Below, one piece after another: positions 9,990-20,859 of a stretch of 64,000 bases of DNA. The stretch's first letter is position 1. Each line of letters starts with the position of its first letter. Made by a program: the position numbers and the translations under genes. The notes beneath the pieces are model-generated. The model searched no databases. It was given only the letters and a program-made list of their open reading frames with translations, and was not told where the DNA came from. Source of the stretch: Bufo bufo (Eukaryota > Chordata > Amphibia > Anura > Bufonidae). The stretch is taken from contig NC_053392.1 in the NCBI RefSeq assembly GCF_905171765.1, forward strand, positions 344,007,010 to 344,071,009, read 5' to 3'.

Positions 9990-11406
9990 TTGGGATTAGT
10001 CACTGCAGTTGTGAGTCTAATGGTTTGAAGCACTCTTTGCAGTCAATTACAGGCTGAGGTCTGGAACGCATAGACATCACCAGACGGTGGGTTTCATCCC
10101 TGGTGATTCTCTACCAGGCCTCTACTGCAACTGTCTTCAGTTCCTGCTTGTTCTTGGGCATTTTCCCTTCAGTTTTGTCTTTAGCAAGTGAAATGCATGC
10201 TCAATCGGATTCAGGTCAGGTGATTGACTTGGCCATTGCATAACATTCCACTTCTTTCCCTTAAAAAACTCTTTGGTTGCTTTTGCAGTATGCTTTGGGT
10301 CATTGTCCATCTGCACTGTGAAGCGCTGTCCAATGAGTTCTGAAGCATTTGGCTGAATATGAGTAGATAATATTGCCCAAACACTTCAGAATTCATCCTG
10401 CTGCTTTTGTCAGCAGTCACATCAATAAATTCAAGAGAACCAGTTCCATTGGCAGCCATACATACCCACGCCATGACACTACCACCACCATGCTTCACTG
10501 ATGAGGTGGTATGCTTAGGATCATGAGCAATTCCTTTCCTTCTCCATACTGTTCTCTTCCCATCACTCTGGTACAAGTTGATCTTGGTCTCATCTGTCCA
10601 TAGGATGTTGTTCCAGAACTGTGAAGGCTTTTTTAGATGTCGTTTGGCAAACTCTAATCTGGCCTTCCTGTTTTTGAGGCTCACCAATGGTTTACATCTT
10701 GTGGTGAACCCTCTGTATTTACTCTGGTGAAGTCTTCTCTTGATTGTTGACTTTGACACACATACACCTACCTCCTGGAGAGTGTTCTTGATCTGGCCAA
10801 CTGTTGTGAAGGGTGTTTTCTTCACCAGGGAAAGAAATCTTTGGTCATCCACCGCAGTTGTTTTCCCGTGGTCTTCCGGGTCTTTTGATGTTGCTGAGAT
10901 CACCGTTGCATTCCATCTTTTTAAGACTGTTTCAAACAGTTGTTTTGGCCATGCCTAATGTTTTTGCTATCTCTCTGATGGGTTTGTTTTGTTTTTTCTG
11001 CCTAATGATGGCTTGCTTCACTGATAGTGACAGCTCTTTGGATCTCATCTTGAGAGTTGACAGCAACAGATTTCAAATGCAAATAGCACACTTGAAATGA
11101 ACTCTGGACCTTTTATCTGATCATTGTAATTGGGATAATGAGGGAATAACACACACCTGGCCATGGAACAGCTGAGAAGCCAACTGTCCCATTACTTTTG
11201 GTCCCTTAACAAGTGGGAGGCACATATGCAAACTGTTGTAATTCCTACACCGTTCAACTGATTTGGATGTAAATACCCTCAAATTAAAGCTGACGGTCTG
11301 CAGTTAAAGCACATCTTGTTAGTTTCATTTCAAATCTATTGTGGTGGTGTATAGAGCCAAAAATGTTAGACTTGTGTCGATGTCCCAATATTTATGGACC
11401 TGACTG
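9990..11406 (-). mobile_element. Tc1-family DNA transposon, 3'-truncated
   Basis: A minus-strand Tc1 element. Its outer end is the terminal inverted repeat at 11406 (CAGTCAGGTCCATAAATATT reading leftward), followed on the right by a TA at 11407-11408, the expected target dinucleotide. The transposase follows, and its stop codon lies near 9996. No second terminal repeat is found to the left, so the 3' end is missing. The element sits between the LINE 5' end and Penelope-type terminal sequence. Confidence 0.92.
9996..11060 (-). pseudogene. Tc1 transposase pseudogene
   Basis: A DD34E transposase that cuts and pastes at TA sites. The N-terminal helix-turn-helix (SVKQAIIRQKK, about 11035) is followed by a stop where AAAACAACTGTTTGA replaces a Trp codon near 10945. 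Next come KRRLHQSKYRGF and the first catalytic Asp in LWTDETKINLYQ (about 10590), then GGGSVMAWVCMAANGTG. The second Asp region is out of frame (near 10310), after which the NPIEHAF-type segment with the catalytic Glu reads in the shifted frame near 10200. The C-terminus DCKECFKPLDSQLQ ends at the stop near 9996. One nonsense and at least one frameshift make it inactive. Confidence 0.92.
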
Positions 11407-11412
11407 TATATT

Positions 11413-11575
11413 TGCATATGCAGCTCTATAATATATCTGTATACACCGCTCCATTATGTCTTTACATCTGTGATACAAGTGGATTCGTTTTGAATAACAC
11501 CTGGTGATACATTGTACCGGATTTTTGCGGCCTACTGCATACAGATATATAATGGAGCGGTGTATACAGATATGT
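11413..11575. repeat. Short inverted repeat (ATACACCGCTCCATTAT arms)
   Basis: The arm near 11434-11458 is inverted near 11550-11575, and a further degenerate copy lies to 11610. No coding signal. Confidence 0.55.
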
Positions 11576-11869
11576 AATGGAGCAGTGTACAGTATACAGA
11601 TATATAATGTAGTGGATACAGAGTGTATTTATAAGCTATGTTCCTATAGTGGCTGAATGTTAATACAGTATCGAAAAACAACATGTACAGTATGGATAAA
11701 TTTGTATTTAGCAAAGCCTTTTGATTATTTCCTCCTTGCCGGCAGTCCCCACCGACCCCCCCCCCCCCCTTCTGCCAGGACAATTCCCACACCTATTCTT
11801 GCTATTCTTAATGTTGGATCTCTTTCTCCACAATTGTGCAATGGAAACCTAATATGAATTATGATGTTA

Positions 11870-12387
11870 AGGGTCCATTCACACGTCCATTTTTTCTTTC
11901 CTGATCTGTTCCGTTTTTTCTGGAACAGATCTGGACCAGATCTGGACCCATTCATTTTCAATGGGTCCTGGAAAAAAACGGACAGCACAATGTGTGCTGT
12001 CCGTTTCCGTTGTTCCGTTCCGCATGTCCGTTTAAATATAAAACATGTCCTATTCTTTTCCTGAAAAATCGGATCCTGGTACAATACAAAGTCAATGGAT
12101 CCGCAAAAAACGGAAGACATACGGATGTCATTCCGTATGTCATCCGTTTTATACGGAATCCGTTCCTGAAAATTACATTTAAAATTATTTTTTTTTATTT
12201 TTATTTTTCAAGAAATCCAAACAACTTTATTTGCTTATTGAAATTTATACATGCTTCCGTTTTTTGCGGATCCGCAAAAAACGGATGACATACGGATGAC
12301 ATACGGAAACATTTTCAGGAACAACGGATCCGCAAAAAACGGACAGAAAATCGGATTATAGAAAAATACTGACATGTGAATGTAGCC
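11870..12387. mobile_element. Harbinger-like MITE with a paralogous empty site
   Basis: About 518 bases with terminal inverted repeats GGGTCCATTCACACGTC and, on the other strand at the right end, GGCTACATTCACATGTC. TTA flanks both ends (11867-11869 and 12388-12390). The flanks 11805-11869 and 12390-12440 are contiguous, inverted, at 13600-13705, giving an uninterrupted copy of the insertion site. The inside is rich in CGGATCCGCAAAAAACGG palindromes and has no transposase. A 3-bp TTA duplication fits PIF/Harbinger, but the first base of the left terminus is uncertain. Confidence 0.75.
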
Positions 12388-12435
12388 TTATACTGACACC
12401 ATTAAACAAATAATATTGTTACATGAAAAACAAAA

Positions 12436-12582
12436 ATAAATAAATAAATAAATTCTACTCCATATTATAGCCTAAACTGTGCCTTAGACTGGGTTAATGC
12501 GGTAATAGCAATCACTATTGTGCCATAATAATCTATCTATCTATTTCATATCTATCTTTCTACATATCAATCTATCTGTCTA
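12436..12582. repeat. Simple repeats (AAAT)n and (ATCT)n
   Basis: AAATAAATAAAT at about 12436-12452 and an imperfect TATC/TCTA tract at about 12528-12582. Confidence 0.8.
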
Positions 12583-12589
12583 CCTAATT

Positions 12590-13115
12590 AATGCAAAAGA
12601 ACAAGAAAATGGAGCTCATAGTACCAAAAAGTTAAAATATACTTTATTATTACATGATTAAAAAATTCATATATAAGTGAAGAAACAAGTATACATAATG
12701 CCGCTAAAAAGTGAATAGGAGCAGAAAAAGAGCGCCACCCCGGGATAGCACAATGGTCAAATGTAAAGCATGTATAAATGTGGATCAAGGAAACATACTA
12801 GGTACAATGACCAACCAATGACCCAAAGACAAAATAATGACCTAAATACACAGGTGAGTCAATGGTCAGAAAAGCAAACCTGGACAGCAGTAAGACAGGG
12901 TATGTTTTGCAAGTGCACTATGGAAAATAAACAACAGACCACGGTGAAAAACAGGACTGGTGAAAGCCCTCAGTCAAAAATGCTGCGCAGGTATGGAAGA
13001 GCAGAGACTCACCTAGAGAGGACTGTGTGCTATATCACCCAGGATGGCGCTACCCCAACGTGCGTTTCGGCGTGCCTTAATGCAGTATCATCACAGGATC
13101 ATAGTGGCAGTAGTA
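12590..13115 (-). mobile_element. Penelope-type terminal-repeat fragment, minus strand
   Basis: Non-coding sequence whose minus strand contains CTGTGATGATACTGC, then GGCACGCCGAAACGCACGTT (about 13050-13092). This is the arrangement of a decayed hammerhead ribozyme: a CTGATGA-like box, a stem, GAAAC and a self-complementary ACG/CGT stem III before GTT. The assignment follows the association of such motifs with Penelope-like terminal repeats. Confidence 0.45.
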
Positions 13116-13119
13116 TATT

Positions 13120-13596
13120 AATAAATCAATACAACTGCAGCGCTGGGTAAGTTTTAAAATACACCAAAAGTTAACAGGCAAAAATAGACCAATATATACA
13201 GCGTTGCTGCTATATTGATTTATTATATATAAATATATTTATATATATTTATATTATATATAAATTTACATATAGTATAATTAGTATAATATTGTATAAT
13301 TATTTATTCCATGATCCATATGAGGTATGGTGATTTAGATATAGTGTATTGTACAGTATAATGGACATATAGAGATATAGATAGATAACCTCTGTATTAT
13401 TAAATAATTATACAATATTACACTAATTATACTATATGTAAATTTATATATAATATAAATATATAAAATATATATAAATATATTTATATATAATAAATCA
13501 ATATAGCAGCAACGCTGTATATATTGGTCTATTTTTGCCTGTAAACTTTTGGTGTATTTTAAAACTTACCCAGCGCTGCAGCTGTATTGATTTATT
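13120..13596. repeat. Palindrome of about 480 bp
   Basis: Arms of about 180 bases (13120-13300 and 13415-13596), with TAAATCAATA and CAGCGCTG on their outer sides and very AT-rich inner parts, surround a unique centre at about 13300-13415. It looks like two element ends in inverted orientation. Confidence 0.85.
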
Positions 13597-13599
13597 TTT

Positions 13600-13710
13600 G
13601 TTTTTCATGTAACAATATTATTTGTTTAATGGTGTCAGTGTTAACATCATAATTCATATTAGGTTTCCATTGCACAATTGTGGAGAAAGAGATCCAACAT
13701 TAAGAATAGC
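13600..13710 (-). repeat. Inverted uninterrupted copy of 11805-11869 plus 12390-12440
   Basis: The stretch from TTTTTCATGTAACAAT to CCAACATTAAG is the reverse complement of the sequence flanking the MITE at 11870-12387, without the MITE. Confidence 0.85.
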
Positions 13711-14039
13711 ATTATACACTTAAAGGATAAAAAAACAGATGAATGCAATAATATAGATTGTGTATCTGACATACTTGAAGAAAACTATCTTATTACTTGA
13801 AATTGGGACATTCTCTAATAACTTTCTTATTCCCTAAACACTGAAGGTATTTAGATGCAAATCGCGATTCATATGCTAATGCCGCCCTTCATTATCACAT
13901 GTTGGCTATTTGTGAACAAGTGAGGGAGTCTGTTTAACACTATATGGTGTTACTTTACACCCTCAGTATGGCTACAATAGGATCTAATACAGACAAGCAG
14001 TGGAGCCAACACAGAAAATCCCTATACAACCCCATACAT

Positions 14040-15600
14040 ATCTTGGGATCGAGGACTCACTAAAAGTAAAGTGTCTATTTTTTTATTCTAATGTTGGCAC
14101 TAACGCTATGGACAAAACACATTAAATAAGAAAGTACTGTGCCTACCGTTACTGTAACTCTGTGTGAGGAGGAGGATCTGTTAGCAGATGGAAGGGTAAG
14201 GTGAGCCTTGCCATGTGTACAGTACAGTACAGTATGTTCGGCTTATTTATAAGGACCAGGCTGCAGGAGATATGTGTATTATCCTGATATAGCGATACTG
14301 GCATTTAGGCAAAAGGGGGCATAGATAGAAATATCACTACTGGGAATGATGAAATTAGATATCAGGTATATAGCTATATACTGTATATCTAGTGTTCCAT
14401 ATAGGGTCAGTAGTGTATGGTATTTATTTATAGGGCGTCTCAGCCTACTCTGTTATTAACAAATCACTGTTAGGGGAATAAAAAACGTGCACAAGGACAA
14501 TCCATAAATTAAAAAGAAGACATGAATGAAAAAAAGGCTGTGCGTATGTACAGTATGTCTTTAGATCTGTAACTGTACAAGTGGGCTCGGGATCGCGGAC
14601 TCACTGAAAGTAAAGTGTCCATCTTTTATTGTAATGTTGACACTATCACTATGGACAAAACAGATTAAATAAGATAGCTATTGTCCTGATTTAAGTTAAT
14701 AAACACGTACTCCACCAGAAGCGCAGTGAAAGGGACCAGCAGTGAAAGGGTCTCCAGCAGGAAAATAACCTGCACTTTACCTGCACTACTGACTGTAGTT
14801 CCATGCGCCATCTGGTGTTCACAAACCAACATTGCACCCTGAATTTTCTCAATGGCTATTTGAATTGGAAATCGCTTTGCGCTGCCGTGATTCTGAAGGA
14901 AGCGCTAGCGATGCTATATCTGTATGCTGCATGAGTGCCGAGTTGCACACGTGCGGCTGATTACTATATATACTATATGATATAGATGCGGCAGTTGCGT
15001 TGATTCTGTGGACTGGCGATCGCGAAATGGGCTGATTGCAAGTGTCCTTATCTGCTTGATGCCATCAGCTAAAAATTATTCTTTCATAACGTCTTAAATA
15101 CCATCTTTCCACTGCAGCCGCTCATCTGGTGGATCGCAATACTGACAGTTGCCAGAGACGCGGTCACTAGGCAACCCCGTCAGGTGAACTGCGCATGTCT
15201 TGGCGCGTTCAAAACACAGCGACGTCATCAATGATCACCTCGTCTCAGGGAGAAAACCAAGCCTCGATTTAGGATGGCGCTCCTTTTAAAAGACCGGTGG
15301 CCTTCATGGGTAAGTCAGGCTTTTCATCGCCGGCGTATACTAGGCCCCTAGTCAGGGTGGATTGTGGATATTATCATATGTCACAACACCGCCCCTATCA
15401 TGCCTTTTTGAGCTGACTTTGTTTCCAGACTCAGCTCTATCATTACTTGGGAACCGACAGTTTGGGGCCAGCTCATTACGGCCCATACCACGGCTCCCGG
15501 ATTCCAACTATACTTGTGCTCAGCTCCCCATGTTTCCCCTGATGAGTCCTTCTTCTGAAGGTGAAACGTGCATGTAGGGATAGATAGGAGCAGGGTGTAC
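14040..15600 (+). mobile_element. Penelope-type terminal repeats, non-coding
   Basis: Two direct copies of a block with TCACT(A/G)AAAGTAAAGTGT and TATGGACAAAAC lie at about 14055-14145 and 14592-14675, and a strong hammerhead motif closes the region at 15535-15580. A GC-rich, CpG-containing part (about 15110-15300) resembles an untranslated leader. No reverse-transcriptase frame remains, so this is a non-autonomous or solo terminal structure. The family call is inferred from the ribozyme. Confidence 0.5.
15535..15580 (+). ncRNA. Type I hammerhead ribozyme candidate
   Basis: All core nucleotides are present. Stem I pairs TCCC (15535-15538) with GGGA (15577-15580). The CTGATGA box is 15539-15545. 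Stem II pairs CCTTC (15548-15552) with GAAGG (15557-15561) around a TTCT loop. GAA is 15563-15565. Stem III is the self-complementary ACGTGCATGT (15566-15575) with one G-T pair, and the cleavage triplet is GTA, with cut after 15576. The G-T pair and unpaired T closing stem II are weaker than the usual G-C. Very short stem III hammerheads of this kind are known in Penelope-like elements and may act as dimers. Confidence 0.75.
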
Positions 15601-16236
15601 TAGGGCTATTTATTTCAGGTTAAGGTTCCTGACAGGGTCGCCCTTATCAGGGCAGGTGCTCTGATGTTAGGCTGCTACATATATTTAGCTATCAGGGCCA
15701 GAGCAGTACCCCCCACTTAGGGCGTAATTAAGGATATCTCCTTTTCCCTGTCCTTTGGTCATTACCACGTCATTGTACCCAGGGTTAGCTTTTGTTTCCT
15801 ATTCAGCTTCCTTCCTGGGATCGTGGAGCATTGGAACCTTCCGGGTTGTGGTAGGACAACTGGTTATCCATAGGTGCCGCCGTGCACCAACTATTTTCCT
15901 ACTACATTTTCTATGAATTGTGTCATATCATATATTTTTAGGGATATCTTATATTAGTAATATGTATTAAAAGTTACGTTTTAGGCTTTACATACTCCAT
16001 ATGATTGCCTCTTCAGGTTGTTTGGTTAAATAATAGGTGATCTAACACGAATTTCATTAATATTCCTTAATATTTCTTATAGAATATAGTCCCTCACACA
16101 CATCCTCAGCAATTCCACTAATAAATAGTGGGCATGCCAAGCACCCCCATATTTTCCTTCTCCACTTCCTAGAAAAAGCTATATAGCATTTATATGAATT
16201 TAGAGACTGGGACATGTGAATGAATGTACGGTATAT
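15601..16236. other. Spacer without recognised gene
   Basis: Sequence continuing the Penelope-type leader (about 15585-15900), then AT-rich DNA. No frame longer than about 70 codons with family resemblance is present. Confidence 0.4.
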
Positions 16237-16507
16237 TGTATGGGCCCGGCATTGTGTATACAATGAAGGGAACACATGATGGCACGGTTCCGTTCATTGT
16301 ATATATAGGTGTGTAATAATAAAGTTATTGTTTTCTTACCTGGCAACAGAATTTGATTGGAGAACTCATTGGCGAATGATGTCTGGGGAAAGTTGCAGGT
16401 GCCCTCCAAGGATGGTGATTGGCTCTTCTCTTCAACGGCGTTCCAGGTACCTATAAGAGAAGGATATAACAGTTAGTGCGCATTCACGGTGCACTTTAAC
16501 AAACTAC
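16237..16507 (+). repeat. Split direct repeat A1
   Basis: It starts at TGTATGGGCCCGGC and runs to about the CGCATTCACGG block. It matches A2 at 22381-22652 with scattered substitutions. It should contain the element promoter. Confidence 0.88.
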
Positions 16508-16530
16508 TCAGACCTGCGCTATCCCTAACT

Positions 16531-18705
16531 ATGGAGGACCTTCTAAAACAACTCATCCTGAAAGCTGAAGCTAAAGGGGGAGTCTCCTGGCTAAAAAGAA
16601 TGCTTAGCTCAAGAACTTACCTCTCCGGATGAAGCTCCTGGATCCTCTCTTCAGGTCTGCTGCACAGCCCCATGCACAAGCCCAGAGTTTATTGAGGTTA
16701 CAGATGTCACTGTCGCGCACATGCGCAATGACAGTGCTGGGGAGCTCGTACCTGCAAAGCGGAGTCACCGGGAACCCAGGACCTATTTGCCTCCTCCTCT
16801 GCCGGACAAGAAAAAAACTGAGAAGAAAAAACATTCACCTTCTAGGTTTTCTGGTAAGAAGCTGTCGGTCCAGATCTTCTGCTGCCCTCGAGCCGTCGGC
16901 AGTTGGACCTAACAACAGTGGTGAGAATAACATTCAAAACAGTCATAGTGGCACACAGAATTTGCGCATTTGTTCTCCTCAAGTACCACATTTTACTGAG
17001 GATAAAATATATTTATTGAATTAATTTTTAAAGTTTATGTCAAACACAAATAAGGAGGATTATCAATCCTTGACTGGGGTTTGGGTTGACTAGTGATGAG
17101 CGGGAGGTGCCATATTCGATTTAGCAATATTTCGCGAATATTCGATTGAATATTCGCCTATTATTCTATCTATCGTGAATAATATGTGATTTAATTATTT
17201 GCGTATTGCGATTTTTAACTGTATAAGGCAACTTTCCTAACTTGGCTAGGCTAATATGTGTATTTTACGAATATTCGCTATATTGCTATATATTCTTGTC
17301 TTAGAATATGATGAATAGTCTAAAAAACGAAGTTATAGCAATATAGCGAATATTCGTAAAATATACATATAGACTGCAAATTAACTTATATAGTGCTATA
17401 ATCTTTTTTTTTATAGTCAAATTTTTTTGGTCTCTTCTGAACTTCAGATTTGGAAAAAATGTACCCTATTTAAAAAAAATTCTATAGCACTATATTAGCT
17501 AAATTGCAGTCTATATGTGTATTTTACGAATATCCGATATATTGAGATAGTGAAAACTCAGATCTGATGGTATTTTCTAACCCACAGGTGTTCCCATGGT
17601 GACGGGACGCTTGTCGGGGAAGAGTATGCGAACAACTGTACAGATTGAAAAAAAAATGCGAATATTCTAAATAACAAATATATTCGCTATATTGCTATAT
17701 ATTTGTTTTTTAGAATATTCAGCATTTTTTTTCCATATGAAAATATGATTCCTTCCTGCTTAAGTTGCTTATGGGCCAATGACTCATTGACCCACAAGAA
17801 AGAAGCAGGGAGGAATCATGCTTTCAGATGTAAAAAAATTACAAATATTTGATAAAGCGAATATATAGCACTATATTCAAAATATTCGCGAATTTGCAAA
17901 GTTGCGATATTCGCGATAAATATTCGCTATTCGAATATTCGTGCTCAACACTAGGGTTGACAAGACATCTGCCAATTCTCAAAAAAGCACTGATATATTT
18001 ATAAGGCTGCCTAAGGATTCAGTCTCAGTATTTAACCCTCAAATGCAGAATTTTGAGGGTGTAAAACAATCCTGCCTTAAAGAGGCTTTAGCATGCCAAG
18101 TATCGCCACTTGGATACCACCTGTCATTCACAGTAAAAGACAAGATATGGAATAGAGAACTTATTAATTTATATTCCCTACTCCCATCATCTGGTAATAA
18201 ACCTGTAATAAAAGATAATAAGGATGAGGACCCAAAAACAAAGAATAAATCAATTTTAAATTGGTTAAAGGCTTTCTCTATTTATGTGTCACTGCTGGGA
18301 GAACGTAAACCAGAACTCTGCTGTGGATTATTTTATCATATGGATTCAATTCTGGAAGCCTATCACAGATTTGGTGGATTGGCTTGGAATTCTTATGATG
18401 AGTCTTTCAGGCAGAAACTGTCGGTTTATCCGAACATGCAATGGGGAACCAAGGATGTTGGCCTTTGGCAAAATCTCATGTTGCCGCAAAAGAATGTCAA
18501 TTTTCATCAGCAAGGTAACAACAAGAGAGGACTATGTTTTGCATTTAATGAAAATCACTGCAAATGGGCCTCAAGTTGCAAATATCGGCACAAATGTTCC
18601 TTTTGTAGCGGAAGCCACCCAGTGTTCAAGTGTTTCAAAAAGCTTGGTTCAGCTGGAGCCTCAGCTACAAAAAGACACTCAAGGAAAAAGCAACAACTCC
18701 AGTGA
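16531..18705 (+). pseudogene. Ngaro-like gag, split by a MITE
   Basis: The ATG at 16531 opens a short helix-rich start (MEDLLKQLILKAEAKGG) that stops at 16630-16632; later gag sequence reads in other phases (for example a KKKTEKKKHSPSRF basic stretch near 16810). The frame ending at the hAT MITE resumes in phase after one copy of its 8-bp target duplication, so the MITE alone accounts for that break. The C-terminal part (17954-18705) keeps two zinc motifs: C-x7-C-x5-C-x3-H (about 18535-18590) and, directly after, C-x2-C-x3-H-x4-C (about 18595-18632). Gag proteins of this order package the RNA; the zinc motifs suggest nucleic-acid binding. Confidence 0.8.
17091..17953. mobile_element. hAT MITE with 8-bp target duplication GGGTTGAC
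   Basis: The 8-bp duplication is exact (17083-17090 and 17954-17961). The termini are TAGTGATGAGC and, inverted, TAGTGTTGAGC. The inside is AT-rich with many TTCGAATATTCG palindromes and a piece of the GCGTCCCC hairpin family (17557-17620); no transposase is present. The same family occurs at 32713-33872 and in part at 29188. Confidence 0.93.
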
Positions 18706-18756
18706 GGCAAGCAAGGTTAATCCCATGGTAAAAATGTTATCCAGACAAAGTGATGG

Positions 18757-19520
18757 CTAAGTTGTTATTGTCTGGCTTTTCATTTGGTTTCTACATCCCT
18801 GAATTTAAAGGGACTGGTTGCTTTTGGGTCGAGAACATCAAATCCGTTAAGTTAAATCCTTCTACTGTTAATTTTTTTTTTTTTTAAGAAATTGATCTAG
18901 GCCGTTTGCTGGCCCGTTCTCTGCCCCACAATTTGAAAATGTTTGTTTGTCCCCTTTAAGCCTAGTCCCTAAAAAAGATTCTAACTCTTTCTGTTTAATT
19001 CATAACCTTTTTTTTTCCTCCTGATCATTCATTAAACAATGAAATAGACAAAAGTGTTGCTTCCGTTTCTTATTCTTCTTTTAAGTTAGCTATTGTTAAG
19101 GTAAGGTAAATGGTTAGGAATGCCCTGTTAGCCAAAAAATATATTAAATCAGCATTCAGACTCCTTCCTATTCTCACTAAAGATTTCAACTCTCTTGGAT
19201 TTCAATTTGAGGGTCAATATTTCTTTGACAGAGCTCTACCGATGGGTTTTACCCTTTCGTGTTTTTTACTTTGAAGCCTTCTCATCTTTTCTGCAACGGG
19301 TTATAGAACAATTTTACATTGATGGTCACATAATGCATTATTTAGATGATTTCCTTTTCATTGGAAGAGGGGATACTAACAACTGTCAATTATTACTTGA
19401 AATATTTTTACAAATAACTAGTGACTTTAATATTTTGTTAGCGGAAGACAAAACAGTGTTCCAAACTAACAGGTTAACTTTTTTTGGAATCGCGATCGAT
19501 ACTTTCAAAATAGAATAAAT
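18757..19520 (+). pseudogene. Ngaro-like reverse transcriptase, N-terminal and catalytic parts
   Basis: Family-typical segments can be followed across frames: GFYIPEFKGTG (about 18780-18815), EIDLGR then GPFSAPQFEN (about 18888-18940), SLVPKKDSNSF (about 18963-18995), LLGFQFEGQ-like text at 19190, an LPMGF-like motif B region (about 19240), FYFEAFSSFLQRV (about 19266-19305) and the catalytic HYLDDFLFIG (19336-19366). YLDD is intact. Breaks include a poly-T run near 18870 and phase changes at about 19190 and 19245. Sequence order and the absence of an LTR support Ngaro/DIRS. Confidence 0.88.
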
Positions 19521-19589
19521 TTTTCCAGTTGAAAAAAATCTATAATATAAAAATTTCCATCAATGTATTGTTGGCTAAAATTAAATGTA

Positions 19590-20274
19590 CAGTACATACC
19601 AAAAGTTTGGACACACCTTCTCATTCAAAGATTTTTCTTTATTTTCATGACTATGAAGGCATCAAAACTATGAATTAACACATGTGGAATTATATACATA
19701 ACAAACAAGTGTGAAACAACTGAAAATATGTCATATTCTAGGTTCTTCAAAGTAGCCACCTTTTGCTTTGATTACTGCTTTGCACACTCTTGGCATTCTC
19801 TTGATGAGCTTTAAGAGGTGGTCCCCTGAAATGGTCTTCCAACAGTCTTGAAGGAGTTCCCAGAGATGCTTAGCACTTGTTGGCCCTTTTGCCTTCACTG
19901 CTGTGTATCCACCTGACTTCTCCTCAACGCCACTGATGGTCCCAACCCCATTTATAAGGCAAGAAATCCCACTTATTAAACCTGACAGGGCACACCTGTG
20001 AAGTGAAAACCATTTCAGGGGTCTACCTCTTGAAGCTCATCAAGAGAATGCCAAGAGTGTGCAAAGCAGTAATCAAAGCAAAAGGTGGCTACTTTGAAGA
20101 ACCTAGAATATGACATATTTTCAGTTGTTTCACACTTGTTTGTTATGTATATAATTCCACATGTGTTAATTCATAGTTTTGATGCCTTCAGTGTGAATCT
20201 ACAATTTTCATAGTCATGAAAATAAAGAAAACTCTTTGAAAGAGAAGGTGTGTCCAAACTTTTGGTCTGTACTG
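19590..20274. mobile_element. Non-autonomous Tc1/mariner element with ~200 bp inverted termini
   Basis: The element lies between TA dinucleotides (19588-19589 and 20275-20276). The termini CAGTACATACCAAAAG and, inverted, CAGTACAGACCAAAAG begin long inverted repeats (about 240 bases) sharing TTTGGACACACCTTCTC and CATTCTCTTGATGAGC. The middle is only a remnant of a transposase gene. Removing it restores continuity of the surrounding reverse-transcriptase frame. This Tc1 family is widely distributed in vertebrates, including fish and lampreys. Confidence 0.93.
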
Positions 20275-20276
20275 TA

Positions 20277-20818
20277 CGTTAAAAGAACTACAATCATTAT
20301 TGGGTTCTTTAAATTTTATATGCCGGGTTATTCCCATGGGTAGAGTTTTCTCTAAAAGGTTATATAATGCTACAAAAGGTCTTTCTTCTCCATTCTCGCA
20401 TGTTAGAATAACTAAAGAGTTAAGAGATGATTTACAAGATTGTTTATTATTTCTGATTAATTTCAACGGTAGGACAATTTCGCCGCAGGAATTTATCGAA
20501 TTTGACGCATTTCAATTGCACACAGACGCAGCATGCTCAATCGGATATGGTGCGTTTTTTAATTCCTTTCGGTCTGCGGAGATTTGGCCTCAGAAATGGA
20601 AGGATTCTGGTTTAGTAAAGAATGTAGTCTTTATTGAATTGTTTCCTGTCTTGGTTGCCTTACATATTTGGAGACCAAATTTTGCTAACAAAAGAATGTT
20701 GTTATTGTCCAACAACAAGGGTGTTGTTTTCGCTATTAGTTGTCTTACGTCAAAATCGATCCCAGTTACTATCTTACTTTGTGAGCTAGTTCTTTTCTGC
20801 CTGATTAATAACATTTAG
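20277..20818 (+). pseudogene. Ngaro-like RT thumb and RNase H
   Basis: After the Tc1 insertion the pol frame resumes with LQSLLGSLNFICRVIPMGRVF (about 20288-20350), the region that follows the polymerase in this order. RNase H follows: FQLHTDAACSIGYGAFF (first Asp, about 20510-20560), FIELFPVLVAL (Glu, about 20630) and LLLSNNKGVVFAISCL, where the usual DN is SN (about 20700), so one catalytic Asp appears lost. RNase H removes RNA from the hybrid during replication. Confidence 0.85.
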
Positions 20819-20859
20819 CTAAAGGCAAAATTTGTTACGTTTTTCAATGATTCTTTCAT

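Noticed and set aside
13200..13500. AT-rich palindrome as a replication origin or scaffold-attachment site
   Set aside because: Better explained by two inverted element ends; composition alone is not evidence.
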